Assembly: GCA_963575745.1 (NCBI GenBank)
Contig: CAUYUJ010011503.1
Span: 132,001-196,000, forward strand
DNA length: 64,000 nt
Direction: 5' to 3'
DNA from: Prorocentrum cordatum
Lineage: Eukaryota; Sar; Dinophyceae; Prorocentrales; Prorocentraceae
The translations under genes and the position numbers were made by a program. Shown here in pieces: positions 63,508 to 64,000 of the stretch (positions are counted from its first letter, which is position 1; every line of letters starts with the position of its first letter). The notes below the pieces were generated by a model. The model saw only the letters and a program-made list of their open reading frames with translations, was not told the DNA's origin and did no database searches.

Positions 63508-64000
63508 GTGGAAGGGTCTTGGAGGAGCGAGGATCGGCACGATCGAAATCGGCAGGGAAGGAATAGGGAACAGAGCCGACAGCAACCTCTGTCCAGTTGG
63601 AGCAGGACTCGCTGTCCGTGTCGCCGCGGACCGCGGACGTTTCCAGTTGAGACGAGGGGGTGCTTGCCCAACAGCAGCCGATGTCGGTTTTGGACAACAT
63701 CTGCTGTTGGGTATTTTGCCCATTCTTTCCGTACTCATTTCGAGCGTCCATGTTGATGACCGCGCAAATTCTCGTGGTGTTTCATTTGGGTTCGACACAA
63801 CTCCACATCGAGTGGCCTTCGTAGAAGGGCTGCGCGCGACCAGCGCGTCTGCCTACCTTGCAGGGACGCCGGCTTTCCGGCGACGGCAGCTTCGTTCGTT
63901 CGTTCGTTCATTTCGAGCGTCCACAGTGAAGGAAGAGAGATTTTGGAGGAGTGGTGTCCGATGTTCAACGATGAGCGCGGGTCTCCTCGTTGAGGGTTTC

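Overview
Nuclear DNA of a dinoflagellate. The reasons are GC-rich sequence with almost no compact genes, decayed Ty1/copia retrotransposons of the kind common in these genomes, very large satellite and microsatellite arrays, short exons on the + strand separated by long introns with GT or GC donors, and a match to the last 11 bases of the dinoflagellate spliced leader at 17-27. The GC level and intron lengths would suit a Prorocentrum-like genome, but that is inference. There are no bacterial operons, rRNA genes, convincing tRNA genes or CRISPR arrays.

Layout. 1-2484: C/T-rich intergenic DNA with one weak hypothetical reading frame. 2485-14480: an approximately 90 bp satellite (S1) interrupted by a complete but decayed copia element, TE1 (2631-12608: 204 bp LTRs, 5 bp target duplication, tRNA-iMet-like primer site, gag, protease, integrase, RT and RNase H). 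14878-63507: exons of one apparent repeat-protein gene on the + strand. Each exon carries a 37-38 residue Cys/Trp module, and nearly all have the same splice phase. Its putative introns hold most of the other repeats: 60 bp repeats and GGT microsatellite (17.5-18.7 kb), a second satellite S2 (18.7-21.85 kb), a second copia element TE2 inside S2 (25181-32339), S1 in reverse orientation (33.0-33.5 kb), higher-order composite repeats (34.9-40.4 and 56.7-62.9 kb), and two previously unnamed-looking inverted-repeat insertions (37379-38669 and 38879-40066).

The main discovery candidate is the module-exon array. At least ten usable exons or exon pairs encode a pattern W-C-C-x6-C-x9/10-[FY]-D-C-x-x-G, most followed by N-W-x2-G-W-S-x-P-K-K-x. 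Almost every exon begins with G|TGG after an AG acceptor and ends two bases into a codon before GTGG, so any module can be spliced to any later one in frame. One module, and probably a second, is split at the same codon by an intron with a GC donor; the halves of 34 and 77 nt add up to the 111 nt of an unsplit module. The cluster has grown by duplication of exon-intron blocks. Similar motifs recur in dinoflagellate predicted proteins as far as I recall; no function is assigned here.

Both copia elements sit inside tandem satellites, share the same primer-binding sequence and have 5 bp target duplications. Neither is intact. TE1 is interrupted by frame changes, a 233 bp internal duplication and one amber codon. 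TE2 is broken into many frames. Most other long open frames in the window are by-products of low-complexity repeats.
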